This document shows positions 34,879 to 43,837 of a stretch of DNA of 64,000 bases, one piece after another. The translations under genes and the position numbers were made by a program. The DNA lies in the NCBI GenBank assembly GCA_044371425.1, contig JBILTR010000023.1, forward strand, positions 1-64,000, in the 5' to 3' direction. Source of the stretch: JBEISR01 sp044371425. Lineage in GTDB: Bacteria > Planctomycetota > Planctomycetia > Pirellulales > Pirellulaceae. The notes beneath the pieces were generated by a model. That model worked only from the letters and a program-made list of their open reading frames with translations, was not told the origin of the DNA and did not search any database. Numbering within the stretch: position 1 is the stretch's first letter; the number at the start of each line of letters is the position of its first letter.

Positions 34879-35961
34879 ATGAAAAAGAGCATGGGAATTC
34901 GAGGGGGCTTCACCCTGGTGGAGCTGCTGGTTGTGATCGCAATCATCGGCGTGCTGGTTGGCTTGCTGCTACCTGCTGTTCAAGCGGCTCGTGAAGCTGC
35001 CAGACGCATGCAGTGCCAGAACCATCTGAAACAGTTCGGTTTGGCCGCATTGAACTTTGAAAGCTCCTTCAAGTTCCTCCCCCCAACGCAACACACCACG
35101 ATCAAAACACTTGCAACTGGAGCCAGGAATACCTATAGCTCGGGGGCCACGGCGCAGGCACTGATGCTGCCCTACTTTGAGCAGTCGAATAAATACAACC
35201 TGTTCGACATGGATTACAACGTCAACAGCGATGCGGCGATCGCTCCCGGTATCCCAGCCAAGCCCGGGGCCAACAACGCCGCTCGATTCGGTGACGTGCC
35301 AGTTTTCCTCTGCCCGTCCGATCCATCGACCGCCAACTATTTCAACGCCGGACGATTGAATTACATGGCCTGCATCGGAGGGGCCAACATGCGCGGCGGC
35401 ACCACGATCGATGGCATTTTTGCGATTCCCTATCCCGTCAACGGGGAGGAAATGCAGGGGCCTAAGATGAGCGACGTGATCGACGGAACATCGAACACAG
35501 CGTTGTTCGCCGAAGTCATGCGTGGCACCTTGGCCTGGAATGCCACCAACCAGTTCAACAACACCACGGCCTTCATGTCGACCACTGCTTTCCCGGCCGC
35601 TCGACTACTCGATGGTCGCCAAGTTCCCCAGTGCCTCCCAGGTGCTCCGTCCACCACGGGTTCCTGGATCCGTTACGGTGGGCATCAGTACTATCGCAAC
35701 CTGCCGCAGAATTTTGTCTATTCTCACACCCTGCCACCGAACTGGAACGTCGATCGGAAGAATCCGGCGTCCCAGCGATACAACTGCGGCACTACCAGTT
35801 ACACCGTCGCACACATCGCCGCTTCCAGCTACCACGCGGGTGGAGCCAACATGTGCATGGCCGATGGCTCGGTGCGCTTCGTCGGTGACCGAATCGAGTT
35901 TCCTGTCTGGCAAGCTCTGGGCAGCCGGGCGACGGGCGAAACGTTTGACCAGCCTGAGTGA
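34879..35961 (+). CDS. DUF1559 pseudopilin-like protein
   Basis: This 360-residue protein is of a family greatly expanded in planctomycetes. It starts at ATG 34879, with TAGGAG upstream. The N-terminus has the type IV pilin-like signal GGFTLVELLVVIAIIGVLVG, with cleavage after GG, then VQAAREAARRMQCQNHLKQFGLA. The typical DUF1559 elements follow: LCPSDP, NYMACIGG, DGTSNTALFAEVM and the C-terminal HAGGANMCMADGSVRFV. Probably an exported fibre or surface structure; precise role unknown. Confidence 0.95.
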   Translation: MKKSMGIRGGFTLVELLVVIAIIGVLVGLLLPAVQAAREAARRMQCQNHLKQFGLAALNFESSFKFLPPTQHTTIKTLATGARNTYSSGATAQALMLPYFEQSNKYNLFDMDYNVNSDAAIAPGIPAKPGANNAARFGDVPVFLCPSDPSTANYFNAGRLNYMACIGGANMRGGTTIDGIFAIPYPVNGEEMQGPKMSDVIDGTSNTALFAEVMRGTLAWNATNQFNNTTAFMSTTAFPAARLLDGRQVPQCLPGAPSTTGSWIRYGGHQYYRNLPQNFVYSHTLPPNWNVDRKNPASQRYNCGTTSYTVAHIAASSYHAGGANMCMADGSVRFVGDRIEFPVWQALGSRATGETFDQPE

Positions 35962-35991
35962 AAAATTGGTTACGACCGTATTTGCCGGGAT

Positions 35992-36019
35992 GCAACGGAG
36001 TCCTCATGGGCTCCGTTGC
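35992..36019 (+). terminator. Hairpin between the DUF1559 gene and the lipoprotein gene
   Basis: A 9-bp perfect stem (GCAACGGAG against CTCCGTTGC) with a 10-base loop lies 31 bases after the DUF1559 stop and 37 before the lipoprotein start. No U-tract follows, so it could be an attenuator or a processing hairpin that lets the small downstream gene be read at a lower level. Confidence 0.55.
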
Positions 36020-36055
36020 CATCTTTGAAGATCGAAGTCCATTTTGGGGGTTCTC

Positions 36056-36484
36056 ATGCGCTGTCGAATGAATCGCTTGGCATTGATCGTGACCATCGCG
36101 TGCGTTGGTGCCTCTTCCCTCGGCTTGACGGGTTGCTCCAAGCCGGCGGACACGCAATCGTCGGCACCACAGGGCCCCTCGATCAACGATGGATTGACCG
36201 ACCTACGCGACATGCTGAAAGAAGCGGCTGAAAGCAATACCGCCCCTCCGACCTCCCAAGAAGAAATGGTCGCCTTTGATGCCGTTCACCCCGTAGCGGG
36301 TGCTTTCATCCAAAGTGAGCAGATCGTCTATGTCTGGGGATCGGCTTTGAAGCCAAACGGTGGGTCGGCGCAGAAAGTGGTCGGATACGAACCGACTTGC
36401 ACGACGACGGGGGGACAAGTTCTTCTGGAGAACGGGGAAATCAAGCAGGTGTCTGCTGCGGAATTTCAACAGCTGCAGAAATGA
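36056..36484 (+). CDS. Small lipoprotein of unknown function
   Basis: The 142-residue protein starts at ATG 36056 with GGGGG upstream. It has a lipoprotein signal: LALIVTIACVGASSLGLTGC with the lipobox LTGC followed by SK. Mature body about 120 residues; no domain is recognised. The genome order, immediately after a DUF1559 pseudopilin gene, is typical of planctomycete pairs, suggesting a shared assembly role. The role is not known. Confidence 0.8.
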   Translation: MRCRMNRLALIVTIACVGASSLGLTGCSKPADTQSSAPQGPSINDGLTDLRDMLKEAAESNTAPPTSQEEMVAFDAVHPVAGAFIQSEQIVYVWGSALKPNGGSAQKVVGYEPTCTTTGGQVLLENGEIKQVSAAEFQQLQK

Positions 36485-36932
36485 TCCGTTGGCAAAAAAC
36501 CAACAGATACTCATTTGCCCGCCACGATGGCTCCCATACGCTATCTCCGTCTTCGCTTCTCGGCTCAGACCAAGCCGAGAAGCAGTGGCTAGTCGAGTCA
36601 CGTAGGCGACCTGCTGATGTGCAGTCAATTTCAAGGATGGGCCATACCGTCGCTACCGCTTGAATGAATGAGTCGAACTAGACCTGACAGTCTTTTCCTA
36701 CAAACGGTTGGATTGTCGCCTTCGTCGCCGCTTCGCGTGAGACAACCAGTGTCCCACGCACGACCGAAAGTCCAACAGTCGAAGATCACTTCCATTGGCT
36801 GGCGACAAGCATTCAAAGCCTGCTCCACTTGCTTTGTTCTATGGCCTCCCAAAAGAAATTCAGCAGCACCGTTTTGGATTGCTGAAGGCGGCGGCACCTT
36901 CGCACCACGAAGATGCTCTAGGACCCGCTCAC
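36485..36932. other. Intergenic region with one hairpin
   Basis: About 450 bases separate the lipoprotein gene from the convergent DUF1501 gene. A perfect 11-bp stem, GCTTCTCGGCT against AGCCGAGAAGC, lies at 36555-36583 with a 7-base loop but no T run. It could be the 3' end of the lipoprotein transcript. No gene is supported. Confidence 0.45.
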
Positions 36933-38417
36933 CTAAGAGATCAGATCGTGAACCACCTTCGCTCCCTCCACTCCGGAAAGGCGCACGTCCAATCCCTGGA
37001 ATCGCACGCTGAGCCTTTGGTGGTCCAGTCCCAGTTGGTGTAGCAGTGTGGCGTGGAAATCGTGAACATGCACCGGTTGGTCAACTGGCCCAAATCCAAG
37101 CTCATCGGTTTGACCATGAATCAGCCCAGGACGAAATCCGCCACCTGCCATCCACATCGTGAAAGCTTCGATGTGGTGATTGCGGCCTGTCGATTCCCTG
37201 ACCTCCCCCATCGGCGTGCGTCCAAACTCTCCCCCCCACACGACAATCGTGTCCTCCAGCAAACCACGTCGCTTCAGATCCTGGACCAACGCCCAGCATG
37301 GCTGATCAATCTCTTTGCAGATCGAAGGAAGATGCGTCTCTAGGTTTTCGGTTGCCCCACCATGATGATCCCAATTGGTGTGGTATAGCTGGATGAAACG
37401 CACACCTCGCTCAACCAGCCGCCTGGCCAGCAGGCAGTTGCGAGCGAACGAGGTTTCCTTCGGATCTTTGATGCCGTATAGCTGCAGCGTCTCGGCCGTC
37501 TCCCCAGCCGTATCCATCAGCTCGGGCGCACTGGCCTGCATGCGGAACGCCATTTCATAACTGTCGATGCGAGTCTCAATCTCCGGATCTCCCGTCTCTT
37601 TCTGGCGTCGTTCGTTCAACCGCCGAACGACATCCACCACCTGGCGTTGTTGGATCTGACGATCGAGCGAAGGGTCGGAGGGAGTGGGGGAAGAGAGATT
37701 GAGGATTGGATCTCCCGAACCTCGTAAGGGGACCCCCTGAAAACTGCTGGGAAGCATCCCGCTGGTCCATAGGATAGCACCGCCACGCGGACCTCTAGGG
37801 CCACTTTGCAGCACGACGAACCCAGGAAGTTGCTGGCTTTCGCTTCCCAACCCGTAGGTGATCCAAGCCCCCATGCTTGGCCTGCCGAACAGGCCGCTAC
37901 CGGTGTTCATAAAGAGCTTTGCAGGGGCATGATTGAACAGGTCGGTCTTCATGGTTTTGACAAGGCACAGGTCATCGACCATTTGGGCCGTCCAGGGCAG
38001 CAGATCGCTGACCCATGTACCAGATTCGCCGGCGCGTCGGAATTGCCGCTTGGGTGCAAGCAATTCGGTTCGGTGGCTGCTACCCATGAAGGCGAACCGC
38101 TTCCCAGCAATCAAGCTCTCCGGGATCGGCTTTCCATTCCAACGATAAAGCTCCGGCTTGTAATCCCACATCTCCAATTGACTGGGACCGCCTGCCATGA
38201 AAAGGAAGATCACCCGCTTCGCTCGGGGTGGGAAATGTGGTTCCCTTGGCATCGAGGCGGGATTGGCCAACGCCATGCCAGAGCCTGCCAGAAGGTGCGC
38301 CAAACCGATGCGGCCAAGCCCAACACCACAACGCTGAAAGAGATGTCGCCGAGTTCCGTGCCAGGGCGCTTCCGGCTGCATCCTCTGCGTCGACTGCGTA
38401 TCAGCTCGCTGATTCAT
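36933..38417 (-). CDS. DUF1501 domain-containing protein
   Basis: The 494-residue protein starts at ATG 38417 with GGGAA upstream. A twin-arginine-like signal TRRHLFQRCGVGLG is near residue 25. The body has the DUF1501 sulfatase-like fold signatures: RVIFLFMAGGPSQLEMWDYK, LPWTAQMVDDLCLVKTM, NHAPAKLFMNTG, VRFIQLYHTNWDHHGG and VWGGEFGRTPMGEV. The pair with the DUF1549/DUF1553 cytochrome gene just upstream (58 bases) is one of the most common in Planctomycetota. Enzyme activity is not established; the fold suggests a phosphatase or sulfatase relative. Confidence 0.93.
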   Translation of the reverse strand: MNQRADTQSTQRMQPEAPWHGTRRHLFQRCGVGLGRIGLAHLLAGSGMALANPASMPREPHFPPRAKRVIFLFMAGGPSQLEMWDYKPELYRWNGKPIPESLIAGKRFAFMGSSHRTELLAPKRQFRRAGESGTWVSDLLPWTAQMVDDLCLVKTMKTDLFNHAPAKLFMNTGSGLFGRPSMGAWITYGLGSESQQLPGFVVLQSGPRGPRGGAILWTSGMLPSSFQGVPLRGSGDPILNLSSPTPSDPSLDRQIQQRQVVDVVRRLNERRQKETGDPEIETRIDSYEMAFRMQASAPELMDTAGETAETLQLYGIKDPKETSFARNCLLARRLVERGVRFIQLYHTNWDHHGGATENLETHLPSICKEIDQPCWALVQDLKRRGLLEDTIVVWGGEFGRTPMGEVRESTGRNHHIEAFTMWMAGGGFRPGLIHGQTDELGFGPVDQPVHVHDFHATLLHQLGLDHQRLSVRFQGLDVRLSGVEGAKVVHDLIS

Positions 38418-38475
38418 TTTCCCGTTCCCCAAAAAACGCAACCCTCGGAACCCGCCTCAACGCACGGTACTGGAT

Positions 38476-40875
38476 CTACTCCCTGGTGATCGCTTCGTCC
38501 AGGTTCAAAAGGATTCTAGCCTGCGTCCAGCGGTCCAAACCCTCCAGTTGGGAAAGCTCCCAGAGATCCGGGCGGCGGGATGTCGTCGCACGCATTGCTG
38601 CCGCCAATCCCTCCCGCTCTATCCTCCGCGCCATCGCCTCCGCTAGTTCCACATGCGCGGGATCGTTCAGCAGCGTCAGTGCCTGAAGCGGCGTATTGCT
38701 TCTCAAACGTCGGGTGCAACTGCTGGCGGCGTCCGGGGCGTCGAAAACGGAATTGGCAGGGGCAGGGGTGGCCCGGTAGCAAAACGTGTAAAGGCCGCGC
38801 CGAAACCGGTCCTCTCCCTGGCTCAACTTCCAGCTTTGCTTCCCCTGCCCTTGGTTCAAAATGCCGTCGGGAATGGGGGGGAAAACCGAGGGGCCACCCA
38901 CCTTGTGGCTCAACTGCCCGCTTGCCGATAACAGCGCATCTCGCACCAACTCCGAATCCAGCCGCAGGCGATTCTGACGGGACCACCACTGGTTCAATGG
39001 GTCCAGCTGTTTGGAATCTTCGCGAAGCACCGACGACTGCCGGTAGGTGCGGGATGTGACGATCAATCGATGCAATCGCTTGACGCTCCACCCTTCCTCC
39101 TGCCACGTCACCGCCAGCCAATCCAGCAGTTCCGGATGGCTTGGGAACGCTCCCGTAACGCCAAAGTCATTGTCGGTGGTCACAATGCCAGATCCGAAAA
39201 ACTGCTGCCAGAAACGATTGACCAGGACTCGAGCTGTCAGCGGATTGGCCGGATCGACCAACCAACGAGCAAGATCAAGCCGTGTGGGCTGACCGACCGC
39301 GGCGAACGGATGCAACACTGCTGGCGTACCAGGCTCTACCAAATCGGCCGGCCGTGTAAAATCACCCTTGATCAACAGATGAGTCGCTCGTGGCTCCTTC
39401 CGCTCCTTCATCACCAGAGTCGTTGGGATTTCTTTTCTTCTTTGCTCCAGCTCCTGCAGCCGTTTGTCTAGCTGCTGGAATTCTGCATCGGCTTTCCCGT
39501 TGTGATGGAGGTACAGCTGTCTCTTTTGAGCGGGATTGCGTTTCCCCGATTCGACTCCAAGTATCTTCTGGATTGGCTCTGGCAGCGCCTTCTTGGCGGC
39601 ATCGTCCAGCCCCGCTTCCCAATCCTGCATCGCTTGTTTCGACGCCTCCACGCGACTGGCTAGCTGCGCCTCCGTGGCATCGATATCTCGCTTGATCTGG
39701 TCGGGATCTAGACCAAGAGCCGCGACGGGAATCGAAGGTTCGTCCTGATTGTTAAAGAAGCTGAAAACCTGGTAAAACTCTCGCTGCGTCAACGGGTCAA
39801 ACTTGTGATCGTGGCACTGCGCACAGCCAAGCGAAAGCCCCAGCCAAACCGTTCCTGTCGTAGCGACTCGATCAAACACGCTGTCGATCCGGAACTGTTC
39901 AACATCGATTCCTCCCTCTTGATTGATAGGAGTGTTGCGATGGAATCCCGTTGCGATGATCTGCGCCTGCGTCGGCTCTGGAAGAAGATCCCCCGCAATC
40001 TGTTCGATCGTAAATTGATCAAATGGCATATCGTTTTGAAATGCGCGAATCACCCAATCCCGATAAGGCCACATCGACCTTGGTCCATCGATCGAGTAGC
40101 CGTTGCTGTCGGCGTATCTCGCTTGATCCAGCCACCAACGAGCCCATTTCTCGCCGTAGGATGAGGACGCCAGCAATCGATCGACCAGATCCTTGTAAGC
40201 AAGATCAGGATCTCTCTGGTACTCCTCCATGAACTGATCCAGCTGTTCCGGAGTCGGAGGTAGTCCGACCAGATCTAGACTGAGCCGTCGCACTAGCGTT
40301 TCGGGCTGCGCTTCAGTCGACCGCTGCAGCCCCAGGGGTTCTAGCGATCGATCGATCCATGCATCAATCGGATGATCGGCCTTCGAATCGGGAAGCTCCC
40401 ACTTGGCCGGTCGTTCGAAGGCCCAATGATCCGCGTAGACGGCGCCGTCTTCTATCCACTCCTCCAGCAACCGACGCTCTTCCAGCGTCAACGCTTTACC
40501 GCTTTGCGGCGGCGGCATCACCAAATCAGGATCGGAGGAATGGATCCGATCGACCAAGCTGCTTTCCTCCGGCTTGCCTTGCCGAATCGCTCCCGCCCGC
40601 TCCGCCTCCTCACGTAGATCCAGTCGCAGATCGGCTTGCCGATGATTGGCATCCGGACCATGACAGGAAAGGCAACGGTCGGCAAGAAGCGGTCGAATCG
40701 TCTGCTGAAAATGAAGTTTCCTGGCCGCATCCTGGTCGATCGTTCCTCGATTCGACGCATAGGCCATCACGGAGTAAAACCCGCAAGCCATCAGCATGGC
40801 GGTCCTGCATGCGATCCAAAGCGCTTGCAAAGTTCGTATCTTTCCACGCCGCGTAGCTCGAGTCATCGCCCACAT
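38476..40875 (-). CDS. PSD1 planctomycete cytochrome c protein (DUF1549/DUF1553)
   Basis: The 799-residue exported protein begins near ATG 40875, with a signal-like helix (LQALWIACRTAMLMACGFYSVMAYA). A planctomycete cytochrome c domain follows with the haem motif CLSCH at about 68-72, then DUF1549 (RRLSLDLVGLPPTPEQLDQF, ARWWLDQARYADSNGY, LGLSLGCAQCHDHKFDP) with a second CxxCH, and DUF1553 (LARWLVDPANPLTARVLVNR, SWSVKRLHRLIVTSRTYRQSS-type region, SNTPLQALTLLNDPAHVE). Co-occurs with the DUF1501 gene, giving a likely periplasmic redox or sugar-processing complex. Function unknown. Confidence 0.93.
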   Translation of the reverse strand: MWAMTRATRRGKIRTLQALWIACRTAMLMACGFYSVMAYASNRGTIDQDAARKLHFQQTIRPLLADRCLSCHGPDANHRQADLRLDLREEAERAGAIRQGKPEESSLVDRIHSSDPDLVMPPPQSGKALTLEERRLLEEWIEDGAVYADHWAFERPAKWELPDSKADHPIDAWIDRSLEPLGLQRSTEAQPETLVRRLSLDLVGLPPTPEQLDQFMEEYQRDPDLAYKDLVDRLLASSSYGEKWARWWLDQARYADSNGYSIDGPRSMWPYRDWVIRAFQNDMPFDQFTIEQIAGDLLPEPTQAQIIATGFHRNTPINQEGGIDVEQFRIDSVFDRVATTGTVWLGLSLGCAQCHDHKFDPLTQREFYQVFSFFNNQDEPSIPVAALGLDPDQIKRDIDATEAQLASRVEASKQAMQDWEAGLDDAAKKALPEPIQKILGVESGKRNPAQKRQLYLHHNGKADAEFQQLDKRLQELEQRRKEIPTTLVMKERKEPRATHLLIKGDFTRPADLVEPGTPAVLHPFAAVGQPTRLDLARWLVDPANPLTARVLVNRFWQQFFGSGIVTTDNDFGVTGAFPSHPELLDWLAVTWQEEGWSVKRLHRLIVTSRTYRQSSVLREDSKQLDPLNQWWSRQNRLRLDSELVRDALLSASGQLSHKVGGPSVFPPIPDGILNQGQGKQSWKLSQGEDRFRRGLYTFCYRATPAPANSVFDAPDAASSCTRRLRSNTPLQALTLLNDPAHVELAEAMARRIEREGLAAAMRATTSRRPDLWELSQLEGLDRWTQARILLNLDEAITRE

Positions 40876-41286
40876 CGCTGTTTTTCTTTCACCTGATGAA
40901 TTCGACGGAACGCTGGGAACCTTCCCATCGGGGACAAAGACGCATTGAAATGCCGCCCCGCTTGCGCCACTTCGCACCGTCCCGATCGCTACACACCCCA
41001 TTCTCACTGTATCGATTGTATGCTAGCTGGACGCCTCGCTGGATTCGATCCAACTGGCGGAATGCAGGTAGGTGACATGGGAACCCTGTCGGATGCCGTG
41101 CTCCTGTTTTTTGACCCTTGGCGTCGATCCCCCTTCAACCTCCCTAAATCTCTCGTCACAACCAAAAAAGGCGGTAAGTTCCAGCCGAAAACCAACCTCC
41201 GTTCTCCTTCCTCTGGACTTGCAGCAGTCTAGGAGTAAGCTATAATTTCGCATCTCGATGGACGTCGCTTCTGGTGACGTCGATCT
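40876..41286. other. Intergenic region upstream of tRNA-Asp
   Basis: Between the PSD1 gene and the tRNA there is no supported gene. The PSD1 promoter should lie near 40880-41000 and the tRNA promoter near 41230-41280 (the AT-rich element TATAATTTC at about 41240 is a candidate -10). Confidence 0.4.
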
Positions 41287-41360
41287 GGGGTCGTAGCTCA
41301 ATTGGTTAGAGCACCGGCCTGTCACGCCGGAGGTTGCGGGTTCGAGCCCCGTCGGCCTCG
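41287..41360 (+). tRNA. tRNA-Asp (GTC)
   Basis: Acceptor GGGGTCG pairs with CGGCCTC (with wobble pairs) and the discriminator is G. The anticodon stem CCGGC/GCCGG encloses loop CTGTCAC with anticodon GTC. The T arm is GCGGG-TTCGAGC-CCCGT. CCA is not encoded. A strong terminator follows at once. Confidence 0.95.
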
Positions 41361-41368
41361 TTGCCATG

Positions 41369-41404
41369 AACCCAGCGGTTTCGATCGATCCGCTGGGTTT
41401 TTTT
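41369..41404 (+). terminator. Rho-independent terminator of tRNA-Asp
   Basis: A 10-bp stem (AACCCAGCGG against CCGCTGGGTT) with an 11-base loop (TTTCGATCGAT) is followed by a run of T up to 41404. It lies 9 bases after the tRNA. Confidence 0.9.
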
Positions 41405-41460
41405 GTCGAAACGCCACAAGCCCTCTGCCCAAATCAACGCAAGCCGCACCCGCTGGCAGG

Positions 41461-41730
41461 CAGAGTCTTTGGCTGCTTAGGCCCGGAGGGCCGATGCAAT
41501 GCCTGCCGTGGTTCATAGAGCCACGGTTCATTGGCAGCCCCCGTTAGGAAAAGCCCGAAGGGCTGGCATAGTAATCTTCTTCAAATGACTAGTGCTAGGC
41601 AAAAACCATGACACTGTCGGCCCGTTGGGCCTGAAGAAGAGTTGTGGGGATCAGCAACCGGGGGACCTCGTCCCCCGGCATCCATTGGGCCTGAAAAACC
41701 AATGTCGGCACAAATCGCTGACCAAATCCA
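41461..41730. repeat. Second repeat family (GC-rich hairpins), copies 1 and 2
   Basis: Contains GGCCCGGAGGGCC (41480-41492), a CCACGG/CCGTGG-type hairpin (about 41505-41530), GGCCCGTTGGGCC near 41620 and the near-perfect palindrome with arms CCGGGGGAC and GTCCCCCGG at 41658-41678. These pieces recur near 43.7 and 49.5 kb. No open frame here is plausible. The family is noncoding and intergenic. Confidence 0.72.
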
Positions 41731-41761
41731 CCCGCTCCCCAAACCAAACCGCTTCCATGGA

Positions 41762-43462
41762 TCATCCGCGCCGCCAGCTGACCGCAACCTTCCCTTGAGC
41801 GAACCGGCCTAATTCATCGCGGATCACGTAGACGAACGACTGATAATCGCTGATTGAACCGGGGCGGAAAATCAGTTCCTGCGATTCCAAATCGACCGAC
41901 ACCGTGGAGTCGCCATAGCTGGGCCAGCTAACCCATTCGGACGGGGCGTTGGGATCTCCCACGGCAACCAACTCCACCCGACCACCCCCTGGACTGAGAT
42001 CATTGGCAAGTACATTCAGTCGCACCGATGCGCCAAGGGTCCCAAACTCAAAAAAGTCGCTGCCGGCAATGGGTGCCCCTTCAAGTGCAGGAACGACAAC
42101 CGATATCGTTGCCGATACATTGGTGGAGGTGACTCCCAGTTTGCTGTAGAGGAACGCGAAGACATTTAGGTTGACACCCTCTGGTGCGGAGTAACCCAAG
42201 GCTGGCAAATACGTTAGATCTGCGAGAATCTGATTGACCTGCGGGATGGAACCCGTGATCCATGCTCCATCCGGAAAAATGGGATAGAAGGTGGCTTCGG
42301 TCGCAATGACCTCACTGCGTAGCGTACCAGCATTCGACAAGCCATAAGGCGGCTCGCTGAAAGCAAAACGCAGATAAACCCCGACGGTGTCCTCGGCCGA
42401 CCCTGTGTGTTCGATCTGGATGCGTCCCTGCCCCGACTCATCACGGAACTGAACCTCCGTACCGGCAGCCCCTCCAATCGCAGGCCCACGGATCGTCAAA
42501 CCAAAGGACGGAACCTCTTCCGGGACCACCTGATAGGTGACAGAAACGGTGGCGGTGGAGGTGCGCCCCAGACTGTCGGTGATCGTGTAGGAAAAGAGAT
42601 CGAAGTTGCGGAACTGACTGGATGGCGTGTATCGCACCAGGGACAAGCCGCTGGCATCCTGCACCACCTCAACGGTTCCCGAGATCCCTTGCGAAAACGA
42701 CTCGATTCGAATGCTTTCCCCAACATCATTCGAAAGCACGTCGATCTCGATCGCAGGCAATTCTGTCGCGTTGATAGAAAAAACGCCGTTGCCGAAGTCT
42801 TCGTTGGCGATCAGTGGAGTCATGAAGTCTACCGTGTCGCCAGCATTCAATCGGTTGATGACCAAAATCGCATCGAGTGGCGTCACCCAGCGATTGCCGG
42901 TCACATCGACCATTCGCAGACCAGCCGTATCCTCAGCCCTCGAAGGGAGAAGCATCGATGGATGCTGATTCAGATGATTGATCACCAGCAAAGCGTCGAT
43001 CGGTCCCATGGCTCCATCGTCGTTGGTATCCATCGGCCGCTGGTCGTTGTGGAACATGTCCGTCGCAGGGTCAGCGAATTCCAGACCCAAGCCACGATCG
43101 ACAATATCCCATTCCATCCCTTCCCACTCGAATGTGTAGACCATTTCATCGCTCTGCCCGTCTGCCGGAACACGAGCCTTTAGCGATGCGAGGTCCACCG
43201 ACTGCAAATCGACTCCAAGCTCGCTATCGATCCACTTGGCCACCTCGGTTGCCATCACTCCGCGCGGATCACCGGCCGGCAGATCGCTTATCATCTGGCC
43301 ACGCACCATCGAGACCGAAAAGAGCTCGATGTCACTGGCCATCGTCCAACGGGATTCCAGACTCTCCAACCCAAAGGTCCGCAGCCGACGAGAAGCTTTC
43401 CCCTTCCAACTCTTCTTCGATCGAAATCCAAGCACCCTAGAGGAAAGCGCTTTACGTAACAT
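41762..43462 (-). CDS. Dockerin-type surface protein with cadherin-like domains
   Basis: The 566-residue protein has the planctomycete-type N-terminus FGLESLESRWTMA, a short motif near the start of many exported surface proteins. Two dockerin-like calcium repeats are visible: DTNDDGAMGPIDALLVINHLN and DVTGNRWVTPLDAILVINRLN, giving a type I dockerin. Downstream are two cadherin/Ig-like repeats with VDVLSNDVGESIRIES-type and VRLNVLANDLSPGGG segments, each of the ND-repeat type, then a final beta module (QSFVYVIRDELGRFAQGKV). It is likely secreted and used for cell adhesion or matrix assembly. No cohesin is in the window, so the partner is not known. Confidence 0.88.
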   Translation of the reverse strand: MLRKALSSRVLGFRSKKSWKGKASRRLRTFGLESLESRWTMASDIELFSVSMVRGQMISDLPAGDPRGVMATEVAKWIDSELGVDLQSVDLASLKARVPADGQSDEMVYTFEWEGMEWDIVDRGLGLEFADPATDMFHNDQRPMDTNDDGAMGPIDALLVINHLNQHPSMLLPSRAEDTAGLRMVDVTGNRWVTPLDAILVINRLNAGDTVDFMTPLIANEDFGNGVFSINATELPAIEIDVLSNDVGESIRIESFSQGISGTVEVVQDASGLSLVRYTPSSQFRNFDLFSYTITDSLGRTSTATVSVTYQVVPEEVPSFGLTIRGPAIGGAAGTEVQFRDESGQGRIQIEHTGSAEDTVGVYLRFAFSEPPYGLSNAGTLRSEVIATEATFYPIFPDGAWITGSIPQVNQILADLTYLPALGYSAPEGVNLNVFAFLYSKLGVTSTNVSATISVVVPALEGAPIAGSDFFEFGTLGASVRLNVLANDLSPGGGRVELVAVGDPNAPSEWVSWPSYGDSTVSVDLESQELIFRPGSISDYQSFVYVIRDELGRFAQGKVAVSWRRG

Positions 43463-43639
43463 GGCTGAGCCCCCGCAGCGAGAAGTAGATCAGACCCCAC
43501 GAGTAGACTAGCCAGCCACCATTGCACGGCAAGTCACGCCACACTGACATTCCGAGCAAAAAAGGAGAATCAAGCTTCATCAGTTGCGAAAAAGAAAGAA
43601 AGCACGTGGCGAAAAACCACAGACATACAACCTGGGCAA

Positions 43640-43837
43640 GCTAGGGAAAGTGTTGTGGGCCTCTGCGACCGGGGGACTTCGTCCCCCGGCATCCATTGTG
43701 TCGGCCCGCTGGGCCCAAATGATTCCAGAGGTTTACTGGCCGCACAGATAAGGAAGGTTTACTGTCTTTGGCTGCTTAGGCCCGGAGGGCCGATCCGATG
43801 GCTGCCGATGGCTAGATGAGCCACTGCAGCCCTTGGA
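43640..43837. repeat. Second repeat family, copy 3
   Basis: The 374-base gap after the dockerin gene includes the palindrome with arms CCGGGGGAC/GTCCCCCGG at 43669-43689, GGCCCGCTGGGCC near 43704-43717, and TTAGGCCCGGAGGGCCGA near 43778-43795. The last is shared with 41.48 kb and 49.5 kb units. No gene is present. Confidence 0.7.

Noticed and set aside
42407..43183. 258-codon plus-strand open frame
   Set aside because: Antisense to the dockerin gene; its repeats mirror the dockerin repeats.
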